A stretch of 64,000 nucleotides of DNA, from assembly GCF_001050135.1 (NCBI RefSeq), contig NZ_CP012040.1, positions 1,426,001 through 1,490,000 on the forward strand, in the 5' to 3' direction. The notes under the pieces were generated by a model that saw nothing but the letters and a program-made list of their open reading frames with translations, ran no database searches and had not been told where the DNA came from. Shown here one piece after another: positions 23,093 through 33,333 of this stretch. Numbering within the stretch: the first letter of the stretch is position 1; each line of letters opens with the position of its first letter. This DNA comes from Cyclobacterium amurskyense (lineage in GTDB: Bacteria; Bacteroidota; Bacteroidia; Cytophagales; Cyclobacteriaceae). The position numbers were made by a program, and so were the translations under genes.

Positions 23093-24805
23093 TTATTCTT
23101 TTATGCTGGCCATTTTATAAACTTTTCCATCCGCTTTGGTAAAGAGGTACATTTCTCCACTGGCGTCTTTTCCAAATCTAAGGTCTACCCTTCTACTTCC
23201 AGCCAATTTTGCAAGAGGTATAGATACTCCTTCATATTCAACTGTCCATTCATAAATAGGTGCCTGTTTGCCTACTTCAAGATCCGCTATATTTACATAA
23301 AATAGTCGCCCTCTTGTTATGTCTCCAAAAAGATATTTACCATTCAAGCCTGGCACTTCTGTTCCTGTATATTCATATCCACCTGAAATGGCATTACCTT
23401 CATCGTGATCATACATAGCCACCGGATAAGAAAACCCAAAGGATTTTTCATTTTCAGGCAAAGGGAAAACCATGTTGGAATCGTCTTCTGGTTTTAATTC
23501 GAAGGTTCCTTCTCTTACCGGCCAACCGTAATCATCACCTGGTCGAAGCATATAAAGGGATTCTATTTGACCTTGACCAATATTGGAGACCAATATTTCA
23601 CCACTCTTGGTCCAGGTAATTCTATGTGGATTTCTGAAACCGTGTGCATAGATCTCAGGCATCCAACCTTTGTCATTACCTACAAATGGATTGTCTTCAG
23701 GGATTCCGTATTTTCCATTACTGCTATTATTACCTTTAGGATCAATGCGATAAACTGCTCCCCAAGGCTGAGTGGCCCCATAAGAAATCCAGGCATGTCC
23801 CCTTCCTTCCGATCCTCCATCGCCTATCCCTAAATAGAGTAAGCCATAATCTTTATCCCCTTTTTTTGCAAGTGGATTGAAAGTAATTTCTTGCATGCCA
23901 TGGATAGCAGAGGCCATATCTATCCTAAACAGTTCTCTGTGTTTAGAAGTATTTGGCGGTACCCCTAGTGGATCATTGGTTTCCCACTCCGTAACCACCC
24001 ACTGCATATCACTTTTAATACTGTCTCCGAAGGCAAAATCAGCAGGTATTGTATAAGGTTTTTCGGTATGGCTGGTATAGAACAAACCATTGTCACCAAA
24101 ATCGGGATGGAAGGCAAAACTGCCAAAACCAGTGGCCAGTCCAGGTTGATTTATAAAGTCAGGCATTTCCTTAGCCATATCGAGATATAAACTGGTTTTC
24201 GCCCCTTCCATAAGGTATAATTTACCACGTAAATCCAACATGTACAAGTCCTTGGTTACCGGATGGTAGTCCATTTTAGCTATACGGGTAACGGGTTTCT
24301 TTTCTGCAGAAGCAGGAATTGTACTGATCAATTCCAGGTTGACAACCAAATCAGACATGGGGATTTTTTCAGGAATAGGGTTCCAAATGGAATCCAATAC
24401 TGCTTTTAAATTCTCTGCCGGTGCTTCATGCTGGTGCATGTAGGCAATGATATTGTCTAATTCTTTTTCCTCCAAATGACTGAAAGAAGGCATATAAGTC
24501 TTGTACCTATCGAAAACTTTCTTGGCTCTTTCATCCCCCTTATCAATCATTTCCGTGGGGTTTTGAATAAAAGAACGCAACCATTCGAGGGATTGTTCTT
24601 TGGTAATCCCTCCCAACTGGGGGCCAATTCCGTTTTTATTAAAGGCGTGACAACTGCTACAATTTGCTTGGAACAATTTTTCTCCAACTTCTAAGCTGGC
24701 CTGATCCATAGGTATTAATTCCTCCAATGGTTTGTCTTTAGAGTTACATGACCAAACTAAGGCGGAAAGGAACAGGAGAAAAATTAGGTTTCTAAATGGG
24801 TTCAT
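23093..24805 (-). CDS. PQQ-type aldose/sorbosone dehydrogenase with N-terminal cytochrome c
   Basis: The 570-residue lipoprotein has a lipobox at Cys20 (ALVWSC). An N-terminal cytochrome c carries Cys49, Cys52 and His53 (ANCSSCHAFN) with a probable axial Met in YMPSFSHLEEKE. The C-terminal six-bladed propeller is of the soluble glucose dehydrogenase/sorbosone dehydrogenase type: LLYLGIGDGGSEGRGH, WGAVYRIDPKG, YAHGFRNPHRITW and YGWPVREGTFE, with the catalytic His region HPDFGDNGLFYTSH. Order of domains is haem first, reversed relative to the neighbouring 19392 protein. It likely oxidises an aldose in the periplasm, using PQQ or a similar cofactor, and feeds electrons to the respiratory chain. 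First gene of the operon. Confidence 0.85.
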   Translation of the reverse strand: MNPFRNLIFLLFLSALVWSCNSKDKPLEELIPMDQASLEVGEKLFQANCSSCHAFNKNGIGPQLGGITKEQSLEWLRSFIQNPTEMIDKGDERAKKVFDRYKTYMPSFSHLEEKELDNIIAYMHQHEAPAENLKAVLDSIWNPIPEKIPMSDLVVNLELISTIPASAEKKPVTRIAKMDYHPVTKDLYMLDLRGKLYLMEGAKTSLYLDMAKEMPDFINQPGLATGFGSFAFHPDFGDNGLFYTSHTEKPYTIPADFAFGDSIKSDMQWVVTEWETNDPLGVPPNTSKHRELFRIDMASAIHGMQEITFNPLAKKGDKDYGLLYLGIGDGGSEGRGHAWISYGATQPWGAVYRIDPKGNNSSNGKYGIPEDNPFVGNDKGWMPEIYAHGFRNPHRITWTKSGEILVSNIGQGQIESLYMLRPGDDYGWPVREGTFELKPEDDSNMVFPLPENEKSFGFSYPVAMYDHDEGNAISGGYEYTGTEVPGLNGKYLFGDITRGRLFYVNIADLEVGKQAPIYEWTVEYEGVSIPLAKLAGSRRVDLRFGKDASGEMYLFTKADGKVYKMASIKE

Positions 24806-25126
24806 AGATTAAAGGTACTGTCAAATGCAATTCAATCAATTAAAATATGGAGCCAATCTACTTTATTATCGTTATATAAAAAAAGCCTTATTTACTAATG
24901 CGTAAAAAAATACGTTTAATTGGTGAATTGAGAAGATATAATCGTAGAGATACCGAATAGGCTAAAGGTTCATTTTATTATTCGTCCTTTCATAGAAATA
25001 TGCAAATCTAAACAGATTCCTTTCAAAGGACCCTCAATTAAATCGATAATTATCTATTTGAGATGCAACAATAAACAAAAAAGGGGCTTGTTTTTCAACA
25101 GCCCCTTTTTTGTTATTGATGGATAA
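24806..25126. other. Intergenic region with sus-operon terminator and dehydrogenase promoter
   Basis: This 321-bp gap holds the susC/D terminator at 25077-25112. The remaining A/T-rich stretch must contain the promoter of the sugar dehydrogenase operon, since that gene is the first after the terminator. No -7/-33 pair could be chosen with confidence. Confidence 0.5.
25077..25112 (-). terminator. Terminator of the susC/susD operon
   Basis: AAAAGGGGCT (25079-25088) pairs with AGCCCCTTTT (25100-25109), with a loop containing a short TTG/CAA pairing. The minus strand shows a T-rich tail. It follows the susD stop by about 15 bases. Confidence 0.8.
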
Positions 25127-26716
25127 TTACCATCCTTTGTTTTGTTCGATACCAGATGAGCTTACCACACGAGTTGGTATTGGCCAAACGCCCATGGTGC
25201 TCGCATCAAAATTTCTGGCAGGCCAGATTTCACCTATGGTATAAGGAGAATCTGGATTAGCTCTATCGCTATGAAGGCGACCGTGAAGAGGTTGGCTATA
25301 GGCTGCCTCAGCATCTCCCCATCTCACCAAGTCAAAGTGTCTATTGGCAAATTCACCTGCCAATTCTACTCTTCGCTCATGTTTAAGGTCTTCCATGGTG
25401 GCATCAGTTTTTGGATCAAGTCCGGCTCTCGCCCTTACCATATTTAATGGTGCATCACCATTTTGACCTTGCATGATCAAAGCTTCAGCTTTCATAAGCA
25501 AAAGTTCACTGTACCTTAACAAAGGAACATTCAGAATGGTTGTTGGATCATTCCCATTGGAATTGATATAAGTACCTATGGGATTTTCAAACTGGTATTC
25601 ATACAGGTATTTGTTGAATTGCAATCCTGAAAGAGAGTTTTCCGATTGGTATTTTCTTTCCTCTCCGAAAAATTTGAAATCATCACCAAATTTTAAGATT
25701 GTAACCTCTCTTCTGAAGTCACCCTCTTCAAATTCTTCATACAATTCATTAGTAGGCATGTAATAGCCCCATCCATTGTATTTTCCCCAGCCTTTATTTT
25801 CAAGAGAAACACCTGGCAGCTTACTTCCACCATTCACACCAGACACTACAGTCCAGATATATTCCGGCCCCCAGTTGTTTAGGTGACTATGTAACATTCT
25901 GAAATCTTCGGATGGAGTATTGGTGGTATAAATACCCCTATTGGAGCCAGAATTGGTAACTGCATCCACATAGGTTACTACTTCAGCATACCTTGAAGCA
26001 TCATATTCTGCCCAGTATAAATTTGTCTTCGCAATATAGGCTAGTGCAGCATCCTTGTGTGCGCGTCCCATATCTTCGGGACTATAGGTTGTAAACAAAG
26101 GCAATAAGTCTGCGGCCTTCTTGAGGTCTTCTACGATCTGCGCATAGTTTTCTTCTACGCTAGCAGGTCGAGAATAACTTCCTGGCTCATCAAACATGTT
26201 CTCTTCTGTAATTATTGGAATACCTCCACTTACATCATCCCCATAAGTATGGGCCAACCAGAAATAATGGAAAGCACGCATAAAATAAGCTTCTCCAAGA
26301 ATTCGGTTTTTCAGGTCGGTTGCCAGATCCATGTCCGGAACATTTAGAATAATGTCATTGGCTCGACGGATAATTTTGTAACTCTGCGGATACATCCAAT
26401 AAGCGTAGCCTTCATCACCAGTCATGTTGAAGTTTTTGATATTGTCGGCAGTAGAATTAATCCTTCCTGTCACCATATCGTCTGAAGCATTGATATACCA
26501 GAAAAACCCTCTGGAAAACATGTCTTCATCTTTCATGTAAAAGTAAAGGCTATTGGCCGCGGTTATTGCATCCTGTTCGTTCTGGAAGAAGTTTTCGTAA
26601 GAAGTACTTCCGAGTGGCTCAAGATTAGTAAACTCATCTGAGCAGCCTGTCATCACCCCTAAACTAAGGACGATCAATATTGATATCTTATATAATGTGT
26701 TTTTCATTTTTTTCAC
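25127..26716 (-). CDS. RagB/SusD-family outer-membrane nutrient-binding lipoprotein
   Basis: The 529-residue protein has a lipoprotein signal peptide with lipobox LGVMTGC, followed by SDEFTNLEPLGS. TPR-like helical segments characteristic of SusD include ILGEAYFMRAFHYFWLAHTYGD, EENYAQIVEDLKKAADLLP, KDAALAYIAKTNLYW, and the C-terminal LRYSELLLMKAEALIMQG, MVRARAGL and HERRVELAGEFANRHFDLVRWG. SusD proteins sit on the cell surface as a lid over SusC and bind the imported glycan or other ligand. The gene follows susC by nine bases. No glycoside hydrolase is within the window, so the transported substrate is unknown. Confidence 0.95.
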   Translation of the reverse strand: MKKMKNTLYKISILIVLSLGVMTGCSDEFTNLEPLGSTSYENFFQNEQDAITAANSLYFYMKDEDMFSRGFFWYINASDDMVTGRINSTADNIKNFNMTGDEGYAYWMYPQSYKIIRRANDIILNVPDMDLATDLKNRILGEAYFMRAFHYFWLAHTYGDDVSGGIPIITEENMFDEPGSYSRPASVEENYAQIVEDLKKAADLLPLFTTYSPEDMGRAHKDAALAYIAKTNLYWAEYDASRYAEVVTYVDAVTNSGSNRGIYTTNTPSEDFRMLHSHLNNWGPEYIWTVVSGVNGGSKLPGVSLENKGWGKYNGWGYYMPTNELYEEFEEGDFRREVTILKFGDDFKFFGEERKYQSENSLSGLQFNKYLYEYQFENPIGTYINSNGNDPTTILNVPLLRYSELLLMKAEALIMQGQNGDAPLNMVRARAGLDPKTDATMEDLKHERRVELAGEFANRHFDLVRWGDAEAAYSQPLHGRLHSDRANPDSPYTIGEIWPARNFDASTMGVWPIPTRVVSSSGIEQNKGW

Positions 26717-26725
26717 AGTTAGGTA

Positions 26726-29700
26726 TTAAAGCGTAAGAGAAAGTCCTGCTGTAAAAGTTTTAGGCAGAGGATAACGACCCACATCCATTCCTTTACCACC
26801 AACTTCCGGGTCCATACCAGAATATTTAGTGATTGTAAATAAATTTTCAGTAGAAATATAAACCCTAAGACTACTATTTTCCCCTACATTTTTTAGAATT
26901 TGCTGAGGAAAGGTATACCCTACTGTAAGGTTTTTCAATCTCATATAAGATGCCTCTTCTAAATACCAGCTTGAAGCTGTACCAAAGTTTCTATTGTCAT
27001 CTTTAGTAGATATTCTCGGAATATCAGTATCTGTATTTTCAGTAGTCCAGGCATCTAAAACTCGATTGTCTAAGTTATAACCAGACTGAGAAGCGTTCAA
27101 GGCAGTGTATTTGTAGCCATTAAAAACTTTTACACCTGCAACCCCCTGCAAAATCATGCTTAAATCGAAACCTTTGTAATCAACACTTAAATTGAATCCA
27201 TAGGTAAAGTCAGGAAGGTAACTTTCCATAAACACCTTGTCCTCATCAGTGATTTTACCATCATTGTTTACATCAGTAAATTTGAAATCTCCCGGCTTTG
27301 CATTGGGCTGTATCAGCGTTCCATCCTTAACATGAGCGTCAATCTCACTTTGTGATTGGAAAATTCCTTCATAAGGAACCAAGAAAGTAGAATACAAAGA
27401 TTGACCTACTTCAGACCTATAAGGATAAAGCGTACTTCTGACTTCATCGCTATGTGCTATGAAATTTATATTGCTCTTATTGTATCCATCAAGGTTCATT
27501 AACTCATTATTGATAATACTAAAATTCCCTCTTGCGCCAATGTTGAACTCTCCGGCCTGGGTAAAGTAGCCCGCAGAAAACTCAAGACCTGTATTTCGCA
27601 CTTCTCCACCATTCACATCTGCAGCGGTAGTTCCCTGGTGCAAATCTTCCAATCCTGGTAGTATCATTCCTTTGGTCGTTTTCACAAAATAATCCAAAGT
27701 CAGGTCAATTTTATTGTCAAATAAACCAGCATCCAGTCCGATATTGGTAGATTCCGAAATTTCCCATTTAAGGTCTGGATTGGATTGTCTGTTGGCATAA
27801 ACCGCCCTATAATCAAGGGAAGCTTCTTGTCCAAGAATAACCGTTTGCGTACCTAAAGGAACATCAAAAGAATAATAGCCTACAGAGTTAATGTTTCCAA
27901 TTTGGCCCCAGGAAGCCCTCAACTTCAATATATTTACAGCTTCGTTATTGAAGAAATCTTCTCCTGAAATTTTCCATGCGCCAGAAACAGCAGGGAATAC
28001 GCTTGATTGATTCTGGATTGCCAGACGAGAAGTCTCATCACGTCTTACACTACCTGCTATAAAGTATTTGTCATCGTAATTGTACATAACCCTACCGATA
28101 GCTGAAGTCAATGCATCCTCATAAACACCAGTAGTAGGGGTCATGAATTCTTCAGCATTGCTCATGTATTGATTAAAAGGTTCCTCACTGCTGAATCCTC
28201 TACCTTCCTGAAAATAGGATTCACTTTTGGTAAACTGCGAGGAGTAGACAGCCGTTACATTTAGATCATGTAAACCAAACCTTCTTTGAAAAGACACCTG
28301 GTTGTCCCATATCCACCTTTGGGTATTTGAACTGCCCTGGTAAAGATAATTTTGCAGATTAGTTCTTCCTAGTTCTGGAATCCTAGGGCTAAACTGCTTG
28401 TTATTGGACATATTGATATTGTAGCTAAAGGTACTTCTGAAAGACAGACCGGGAATAATCTCATAATTTAAATACGTATTGGAATTTAAATTAGTGGTCG
28501 GGTTATTGGTAGTAGGCCTCAAAAGAAGTCCCATTGGGTTGTACACATCACCATAAGTACCTGCAAATTGAGACAGTTCGTAAGGTACTACACCATGGAA
28601 AACTCCATTTTCATCATAAACAGGGGCTGCGGAAGGCATGTACAAAGCACTTATTATACTGCCTGAATAAGAACTACTGGAATTGGTGCCTACTGAAGTC
28701 GATCTGGTAAAATAAATGTTTTCACCTATGGTCACCTTATCAGACAAGTGAAAATCTGTTTTCAGTCTAAATGCATAGCGCTCAAATCCAGTCCCTTGCA
28801 AGAGTCCTTCTTTATTCAAATAGCCAAAAGAACCCATATAATTAGCTGATTCACTGGCACCGCTGACGTTCACATTGGCACTGTAAACTGCCGCTGTTCT
28901 AAAAATTTCTTCCATCCAATTGGTTCGAGTAGTTTGCCCCCATGGATTTTGACTTCCATCATGAGCTGCCTGACGGGCCGCACCAGCATTGTCTGCAGCC
29001 AAATTATACACATCGGCTTGTTGCTTTGCATTTAGTGGAGTAGGTAAATTACTTGCTTTCTGCGTACCGGAATACACATCAAAAGTAACTACAGGTTTCC
29101 CAAATGCACCTTCTTTGGTTTTGATAACGATTACCCCAGAAGCAGCCTGAGCACCATAAATGGCAGCAGCAGAAGCATCCTTCAGGATGGAAACAGATTC
29201 TATATCGTTAGGATTAATAGGAGGACCATAATATGGCATTCCATCAACCACGGTTAATGGTCTTTCATCAGAAAGTGAACCTATACCACGAATTACTACC
29301 AAACCCTCTTGGGAAGGGTCGCCACCTTGCTGTAATACTGTGACACCAGCCACACTACCTTGTAAGAAATCATTCAGATTCGTAACAGGCCTACTATTGA
29401 TCTTGTCCAGACCAGCTACAGAAGATACTGAGGAGGTTAGGTTTTCTCTTCTAGAAGTACCGTAACCAATCATCACTACTTCGTCCATGTTAAAGACAGA
29501 TTCCTCCAGGTATACATTAAGCTCAGTATTACCATTGTAAGGTAAGGTTTGGGACTGCATTCCTATAAAAGAAACAGTAACAGTTCCTGAACTTTCGCTT
29601 AAACTAAGCGAAAATTTACCGTCAATATCGGTAATGGTTCCTTGGTTGGTATTGCCTGCGGGGACAATGGACGCCCCTGGTACGGGCTCCTGATTAGGGT

Positions 29701-29794
29701 TGCTATAAACCGTTCCTTCTACAACGGTCTGGGCTTGAGCACTAAAAATGGCCAGGCACCATAGCGCGGTTAATAAATAATAGATTTTTTTCAT
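26726..29794 (-). CDS. SusC/RagA-family TonB-dependent outer-membrane transporter
   Basis: This 1022-residue protein has a signal peptide (YYLLTALWCLAIFSAQAQ). A carboxypeptidase-like DUF4480/CarboxypepD_reg domain follows at about residues 22-110 (VEGTVYSNPNQEPVPGASI, GTITDIDGKFSL). The SusC signature MDEVVMIGYGTSRRENLTSS comes next, then a plug domain (LQGSVAGVTVLQQGGDPS, VIRGIGSLS, ILKDASAAAIYG) and a long beta-barrel ending YPLPKTFTAGLSLTL. It imports oligosaccharides or other nutrients together with the SusD gene behind it. An ECF/anti-sigma or hybrid-sensor regulator is not adjacent; the divergent neighbour at 30044 is a different TonB-type receptor. Confidence 0.95.
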   Translation of the reverse strand: MKKIYYLLTALWCLAIFSAQAQTVVEGTVYSNPNQEPVPGASIVPAGNTNQGTITDIDGKFSLSLSESSGTVTVSFIGMQSQTLPYNGNTELNVYLEESVFNMDEVVMIGYGTSRRENLTSSVSSVAGLDKINSRPVTNLNDFLQGSVAGVTVLQQGGDPSQEGLVVIRGIGSLSDERPLTVVDGMPYYGPPINPNDIESVSILKDASAAAIYGAQAASGVIVIKTKEGAFGKPVVTFDVYSGTQKASNLPTPLNAKQQADVYNLAADNAGAARQAAHDGSQNPWGQTTRTNWMEEIFRTAAVYSANVNVSGASESANYMGSFGYLNKEGLLQGTGFERYAFRLKTDFHLSDKVTIGENIYFTRSTSVGTNSSSSYSGSIISALYMPSAAPVYDENGVFHGVVPYELSQFAGTYGDVYNPMGLLLRPTTNNPTTNLNSNTYLNYEIIPGLSFRSTFSYNINMSNNKQFSPRIPELGRTNLQNYLYQGSSNTQRWIWDNQVSFQRRFGLHDLNVTAVYSSQFTKSESYFQEGRGFSSEEPFNQYMSNAEEFMTPTTGVYEDALTSAIGRVMYNYDDKYFIAGSVRRDETSRLAIQNQSSVFPAVSGAWKISGEDFFNNEAVNILKLRASWGQIGNINSVGYYSFDVPLGTQTVILGQEASLDYRAVYANRQSNPDLKWEISESTNIGLDAGLFDNKIDLTLDYFVKTTKGMILPGLEDLHQGTTAADVNGGEVRNTGLEFSAGYFTQAGEFNIGARGNFSIINNELMNLDGYNKSNINFIAHSDEVRSTLYPYRSEVGQSLYSTFLVPYEGIFQSQSEIDAHVKDGTLIQPNAKPGDFKFTDVNNDGKITDEDKVFMESYLPDFTYGFNLSVDYKGFDLSMILQGVAGVKVFNGYKYTALNASQSGYNLDNRVLDAWTTENTDTDIPRISTKDDNRNFGTASSWYLEEASYMRLKNLTVGYTFPQQILKNVGENSSLRVYISTENLFTITKYSGMDPEVGGKGMDVGRYPLPKTFTAGLSLTL

Positions 29795-30006
29795 AGGGTT
29801 ATTTTTACTGATTAATAAAGAAATGCAATATTAAGTAAAAGTATGGGCTGTGAATAATTATAGAATTATTAAAATGTTATTTCCTTAGCAAAGTTGGAAG
29901 TTAATCACAAATTTAAAACCTCTCTACGAGTACCTTAATCCTTGACTAGATCAAAAATTCTTTGGACATTCATATAAAAAAGCAAACTTCCTTCAAGGCG
30001 ATTTTT

Positions 30007-30014
30007 TATATTTG
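30007..30014 (+). promoter_or_regulatory. Candidate -7 box of the TonB receptor gene
   Basis: TATATTTG matches TAnnTTTG and lies 30 bp before the ATG at 30044, giving a short 5' leader. A matching -33 TTG is not clear. Confidence 0.4.
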
Positions 30015-30043
30015 CCCCTATTTTATTTACCAAAATTTCCTCC

Positions 30044-32464
30044 ATGAAATACATCAGCCTACTATTATTGTTTTTTTTAGCTTCCCAGCCACTTTACCCC
30101 CAATCGTCCACCTTTGGAGAAATTCACGGAAAAGTCGTTGACAAGGAAGGTAAGGCCGCTCTAGGTTTTGCTACAATCAGTGTTTTTTCTTTAGAATCAG
30201 AGGACAAGAAGTTAATCAATGGTGGAATTACCTCAGAAGATGGTTCCTTTTCGATTGATCTTCCTCAAGGAAAATTCAATGTTTTGGTGGAATTCATGGG
30301 CTATGAAGCTTTAGAAATAAATGACATTGTCATCAATAGGGAAAACCGTAAGCTTGACCTTGGATCAGTAGGATTATCTGCAGATACAGAAAGCTTGGAT
30401 GAAGTGGTTGTCCAAGGTGAAAAGACTCTGATGGAGTTGTCCTTGGACAAACGAATATTTAATGTTGGAAAAGACCTATCTAACGCAGGACGATCGGCGA
30501 ATGATATTCTGATGAACCTACCTTCTATATCTGTGGATCCTGAAGGAGGAGTAAGATTGAGAGGATCTAGTAATGTACGAATCCTTGTTGATGGAAAACC
30601 TTCAGGGCTTGTAAGTTTTAAGGGAAGTAGTGGACTCCAACAACTTCCTGCAAGCATGATCGAGTCAGTGGAGGTCATTACTAATCCATCTGCACGCTAT
30701 GAAGCCGAAGGAATGGCTGGAGTAATCAATATTGTATTGAAAAAAGACAATAATCAAGGTTTCAATGCCTCCTTTGAAGGAACTGTTGGGAACCCCGATA
30801 ACTTTGGACTTGCGGCTAATCTCAATTACAGACAAAAGAACATCAACTGGTTTATCAATTACGGAGTAGCTTATAGAAGCCCCCCAAGAGAGGGTACCAT
30901 AAGCCAGGAAGTGGATAATGGAGACACTACATTTTACTCTCACCAAACTACCTCCGGTACCGTCAGTGGACTTAATAACAATATCCGCGCAGGCTTGGAT
31001 TACTATTTCAACGAAAACAGCATACTGACAGGGTCCTATTTATGGAGGAGGAGTGACTCAAGAAGACTTACTAATATAAGGTACAATGATTATAATTATA
31101 AAGGAGGCCCTTTACAAAGCTATACCCTACGTACCCAAGATGAAGATGAGAAAGAGCCAAATTCAGAATTTAACCTGACTTACAAAAGAAGTTTTGAGCA
31201 AAGTGGTCATGTATTGACTGGTTCAGTTACCTATCTAGACTATTGGGAAAATTCTGACCAAGTTTACACACAGGATGGCTACACTCCTGCCGGAGCCCCT
31301 ATTTCCGGAGCCTCCTTTTACCAAACTTCTCTAAATGATGAATTTGACAGACAGTGGCTATTCCAACTAGATTATACCAAACCAATTGGTAAAGAAGGGA
31401 ATTTCGAATCTGGATTCAGGAGTAGTTTTCGAAACATGGAAAATGATTTTATTGTAAGCCAAAGACAAGAATCTGGAGAATTTGAAGCACTTCCGGGATT
31501 GGATGACATTTTTCTTTACGATGAAAACATCCATGCGGCATATGCCATTTTGGGTAACAAGCACGAGAAGTTTACCTACCAAGGAGGACTACGCGCAGAG
31601 TACACGGATGTTACTACCACATTGGTAACTTCAAATGAAATCAACCCTAGAGATTATGCCAACCTTTTTCCTTCCGCCCACTTTACCTATAACCTAAGCC
31701 AAGATGACGCTTTTCAGGTAAGTTACAGTCGTAGGATTAGAAGGCCTGTTTATAATGATCTCAGCCCTTTCATGACGTTCTCAGATGCCAGAAACTTCTT
31801 TAGCGGTAATCCTGACCTTAACCCAGAATATACCGATGCATTTGAACTTGGGCATATTAAATACATGGATAAGGGCTCCATATTTTCAACCGTTTACTAT
31901 AGGGATACCAAAGATAAAATCGAAAGAATCAGAAGTGTAGATGAAGAAGGAAACTCAACTACTATACCTGAAAATCTAATCGGAGAACAATCCATGGGCT
32001 TTGAATTCACAACTGATTATATCCCTGTGGAATGGTGGAAATTAGACGCCAATTTCAACTTTTTCTATGCGAAGATAGATGGCAGCAATGTCTTGGATAC
32101 CTACACTGCAGAAACCTATTCTTGGTTTACCAGACTTACTAGCCGATTTACTTTTGCTAATGGATTAGACATTCAGGTTAGGGGGAATTATGAAGGCCGA
32201 AGAAAGGTGGCTCAAGGAGTTCAAAAAGCCATTTCTTACATGGACATTTCTGCAAGTAAAGACATAATGAAGGGTAGAGGTACATTGATTCTCAATGTTC
32301 TTGATGTCTTTAACTCCAGGAGAAACAGGTACATATTTGAAGGGCCAGGCTTTACTACAATAGGTGATGTCTTCCCTAGGAAAAGGCAAATCAACCTGAC
32401 ATTAAATTACAGAATCAAACAGTCCAAATCCCAAAGCAAATCAACCTTAATGGGTTCCGAATAA
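30044..32464 (+). CDS. TonB-dependent receptor, outer-membrane beta-barrel family
   Basis: This 806-residue protein has a signal peptide (YISLLLLFFLASQPLYPQ), an N-terminal carboxypeptidase-like regulatory domain at about residues 25-110 (GEIHGKVVDKEGKAALGFATI, EDGSFSIDLPQGKF), and a plug with ILMNLPSISVDPEGGVRLRG and the VRILVDGKPSGL segment. The barrel ends in LNLTLNYRIKQ-like QINLTLNYRIK. The ELDEVVVQGEK-type region (SLDEVVVQGEKTLMEL) is the outer-membrane-receptor linker. It resembles the 'outer membrane beta-barrel family' receptors rather than SusC. No SusD partner follows. The ligand cannot be predicted. It is divergent from susC, across a 249-bp shared upstream region. Confidence 0.9.
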   Translation: MKYISLLLLFFLASQPLYPQSSTFGEIHGKVVDKEGKAALGFATISVFSLESEDKKLINGGITSEDGSFSIDLPQGKFNVLVEFMGYEALEINDIVINRENRKLDLGSVGLSADTESLDEVVVQGEKTLMELSLDKRIFNVGKDLSNAGRSANDILMNLPSISVDPEGGVRLRGSSNVRILVDGKPSGLVSFKGSSGLQQLPASMIESVEVITNPSARYEAEGMAGVINIVLKKDNNQGFNASFEGTVGNPDNFGLAANLNYRQKNINWFINYGVAYRSPPREGTISQEVDNGDTTFYSHQTTSGTVSGLNNNIRAGLDYYFNENSILTGSYLWRRSDSRRLTNIRYNDYNYKGGPLQSYTLRTQDEDEKEPNSEFNLTYKRSFEQSGHVLTGSVTYLDYWENSDQVYTQDGYTPAGAPISGASFYQTSLNDEFDRQWLFQLDYTKPIGKEGNFESGFRSSFRNMENDFIVSQRQESGEFEALPGLDDIFLYDENIHAAYAILGNKHEKFTYQGGLRAEYTDVTTTLVTSNEINPRDYANLFPSAHFTYNLSQDDAFQVSYSRRIRRPVYNDLSPFMTFSDARNFFSGNPDLNPEYTDAFELGHIKYMDKGSIFSTVYYRDTKDKIERIRSVDEEGNSTTIPENLIGEQSMGFEFTTDYIPVEWWKLDANFNFFYAKIDGSNVLDTYTAETYSWFTRLTSRFTFANGLDIQVRGNYEGRRKVAQGVQKAISYMDISASKDIMKGRGTLILNVLDVFNSRRNRYIFEGPGFTTIGDVFPRKRQINLTLNYRIKQSKSQSKSTLMGSE

Positions 32465-32470
32465 GGGGTA

Positions 32471-32514
32471 TTACCAAAGGGCAATTCACTAAGTTATTGC
32501 CCTTTGGTAAAATT
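32471..32514 (+). terminator. Terminator of the TonB receptor gene
   Basis: TTACCAAAGGGCAA (32471-32484) and TTGCCCTTTGGTAA (32497-32510) form a perfect 14-bp stem with a 12-nt loop, seven bases after the stop codon. The T-tract is short, so it may work as a hairpin or bidirectionally. Confidence 0.75.
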
Positions 32515-32598
32515 TCATAGAAGATTAATTACTAAAATCTCAAGCAAGCTACACTTCCTGACGCTATATACTCAATGGTACAGAGTCAGGAAAAAAAT

Positions 32599-33201
32599 TC
32601 ATTTGGCCATTCGTTTCACTTCCTGATGCCGATAGCATTGCACCAAATGGTCATTGATAATCCCTGTGGCTTGCATATGGGCATAAATAGTTGTGCTTCC
32701 TAAAAATTTAAACCCATACCTTTTAAGTTCCTTGGCTATTTTATTAGACAGTTCAGTAGTGGAGGGAACTTCCTCCATATTATTCCATGCATTTTGCACT
32801 GGTTTACCATCTACAAAATCCAACATAAACCCTGTAAAAGTTCCATATTTAGATTGAACCTCCATAAACCTTCTGGCATTGTTTACAGCTGCTTCAATTT
32901 TCAATCTATTCCTGACAATACTTGGATCTTTGGTCAATTCAGTAATTTTATCTTCGGAAAATTCCGCCACTTTTTGATAATCAAAACTTTCAAAGGCTTT
33001 AGCATATCCAGCCCGTTTTTTCAGAATAGTCGCCCAACTCAGCCCGGCCTGGGCACTTTCCAAAATCAGAAACTCAAAATGGGTTCGGTCACTGTATACA
33101 GGCACCCCCCATTCCTCATCATGATACCTTATATAATCTTCAAATCCAAGACACCAAGGGCAACGGAATTTTTGAGTTTGGTCATGTTTATAATCGTTCA
33201 T
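32599..33201 (-). CDS. tag: DNA-3-methyladenine glycosylase I
   Basis: The 200-residue protein is a Tag-type glycosylase: KFRCPWCLGFEDYIRYHDEEWGVP carries the N-terminal zinc ligand Cys, FEFLILESAQAGLSWATIL the substrate pocket, and LKRYGFKFLGSTTIYAHMQATG with HLVQCYRHQEV the C-terminal HhH-like and zinc-binding part. It removes 3-methyladenine from alkylated DNA, leaving an abasic site for repair. Length is slightly above E. coli Tag. It is flanked by the TonB receptor and a haem c lipoprotein on other transcripts. Confidence 0.93.
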   Translation of the reverse strand: MNDYKHDQTQKFRCPWCLGFEDYIRYHDEEWGVPVYSDRTHFEFLILESAQAGLSWATILKKRAGYAKAFESFDYQKVAEFSEDKITELTKDPSIVRNRLKIEAAVNNARRFMEVQSKYGTFTGFMLDFVDGKPVQNAWNNMEEVPSTTELSNKIAKELKRYGFKFLGSTTIYAHMQATGIINDHLVQCYRHQEVKRMAK

Positions 33202-33333
33202 AACACTTCAGGTTTTTTTATAGGCTACAATACTTAATGGATAAAATATTAAATCAACCTGATTTATCAATTCAATAAATCAGATTGCTCCCAAAAAACA
33301 ATGTGGCCTCCGACTCATTTACCTAAACCATCA

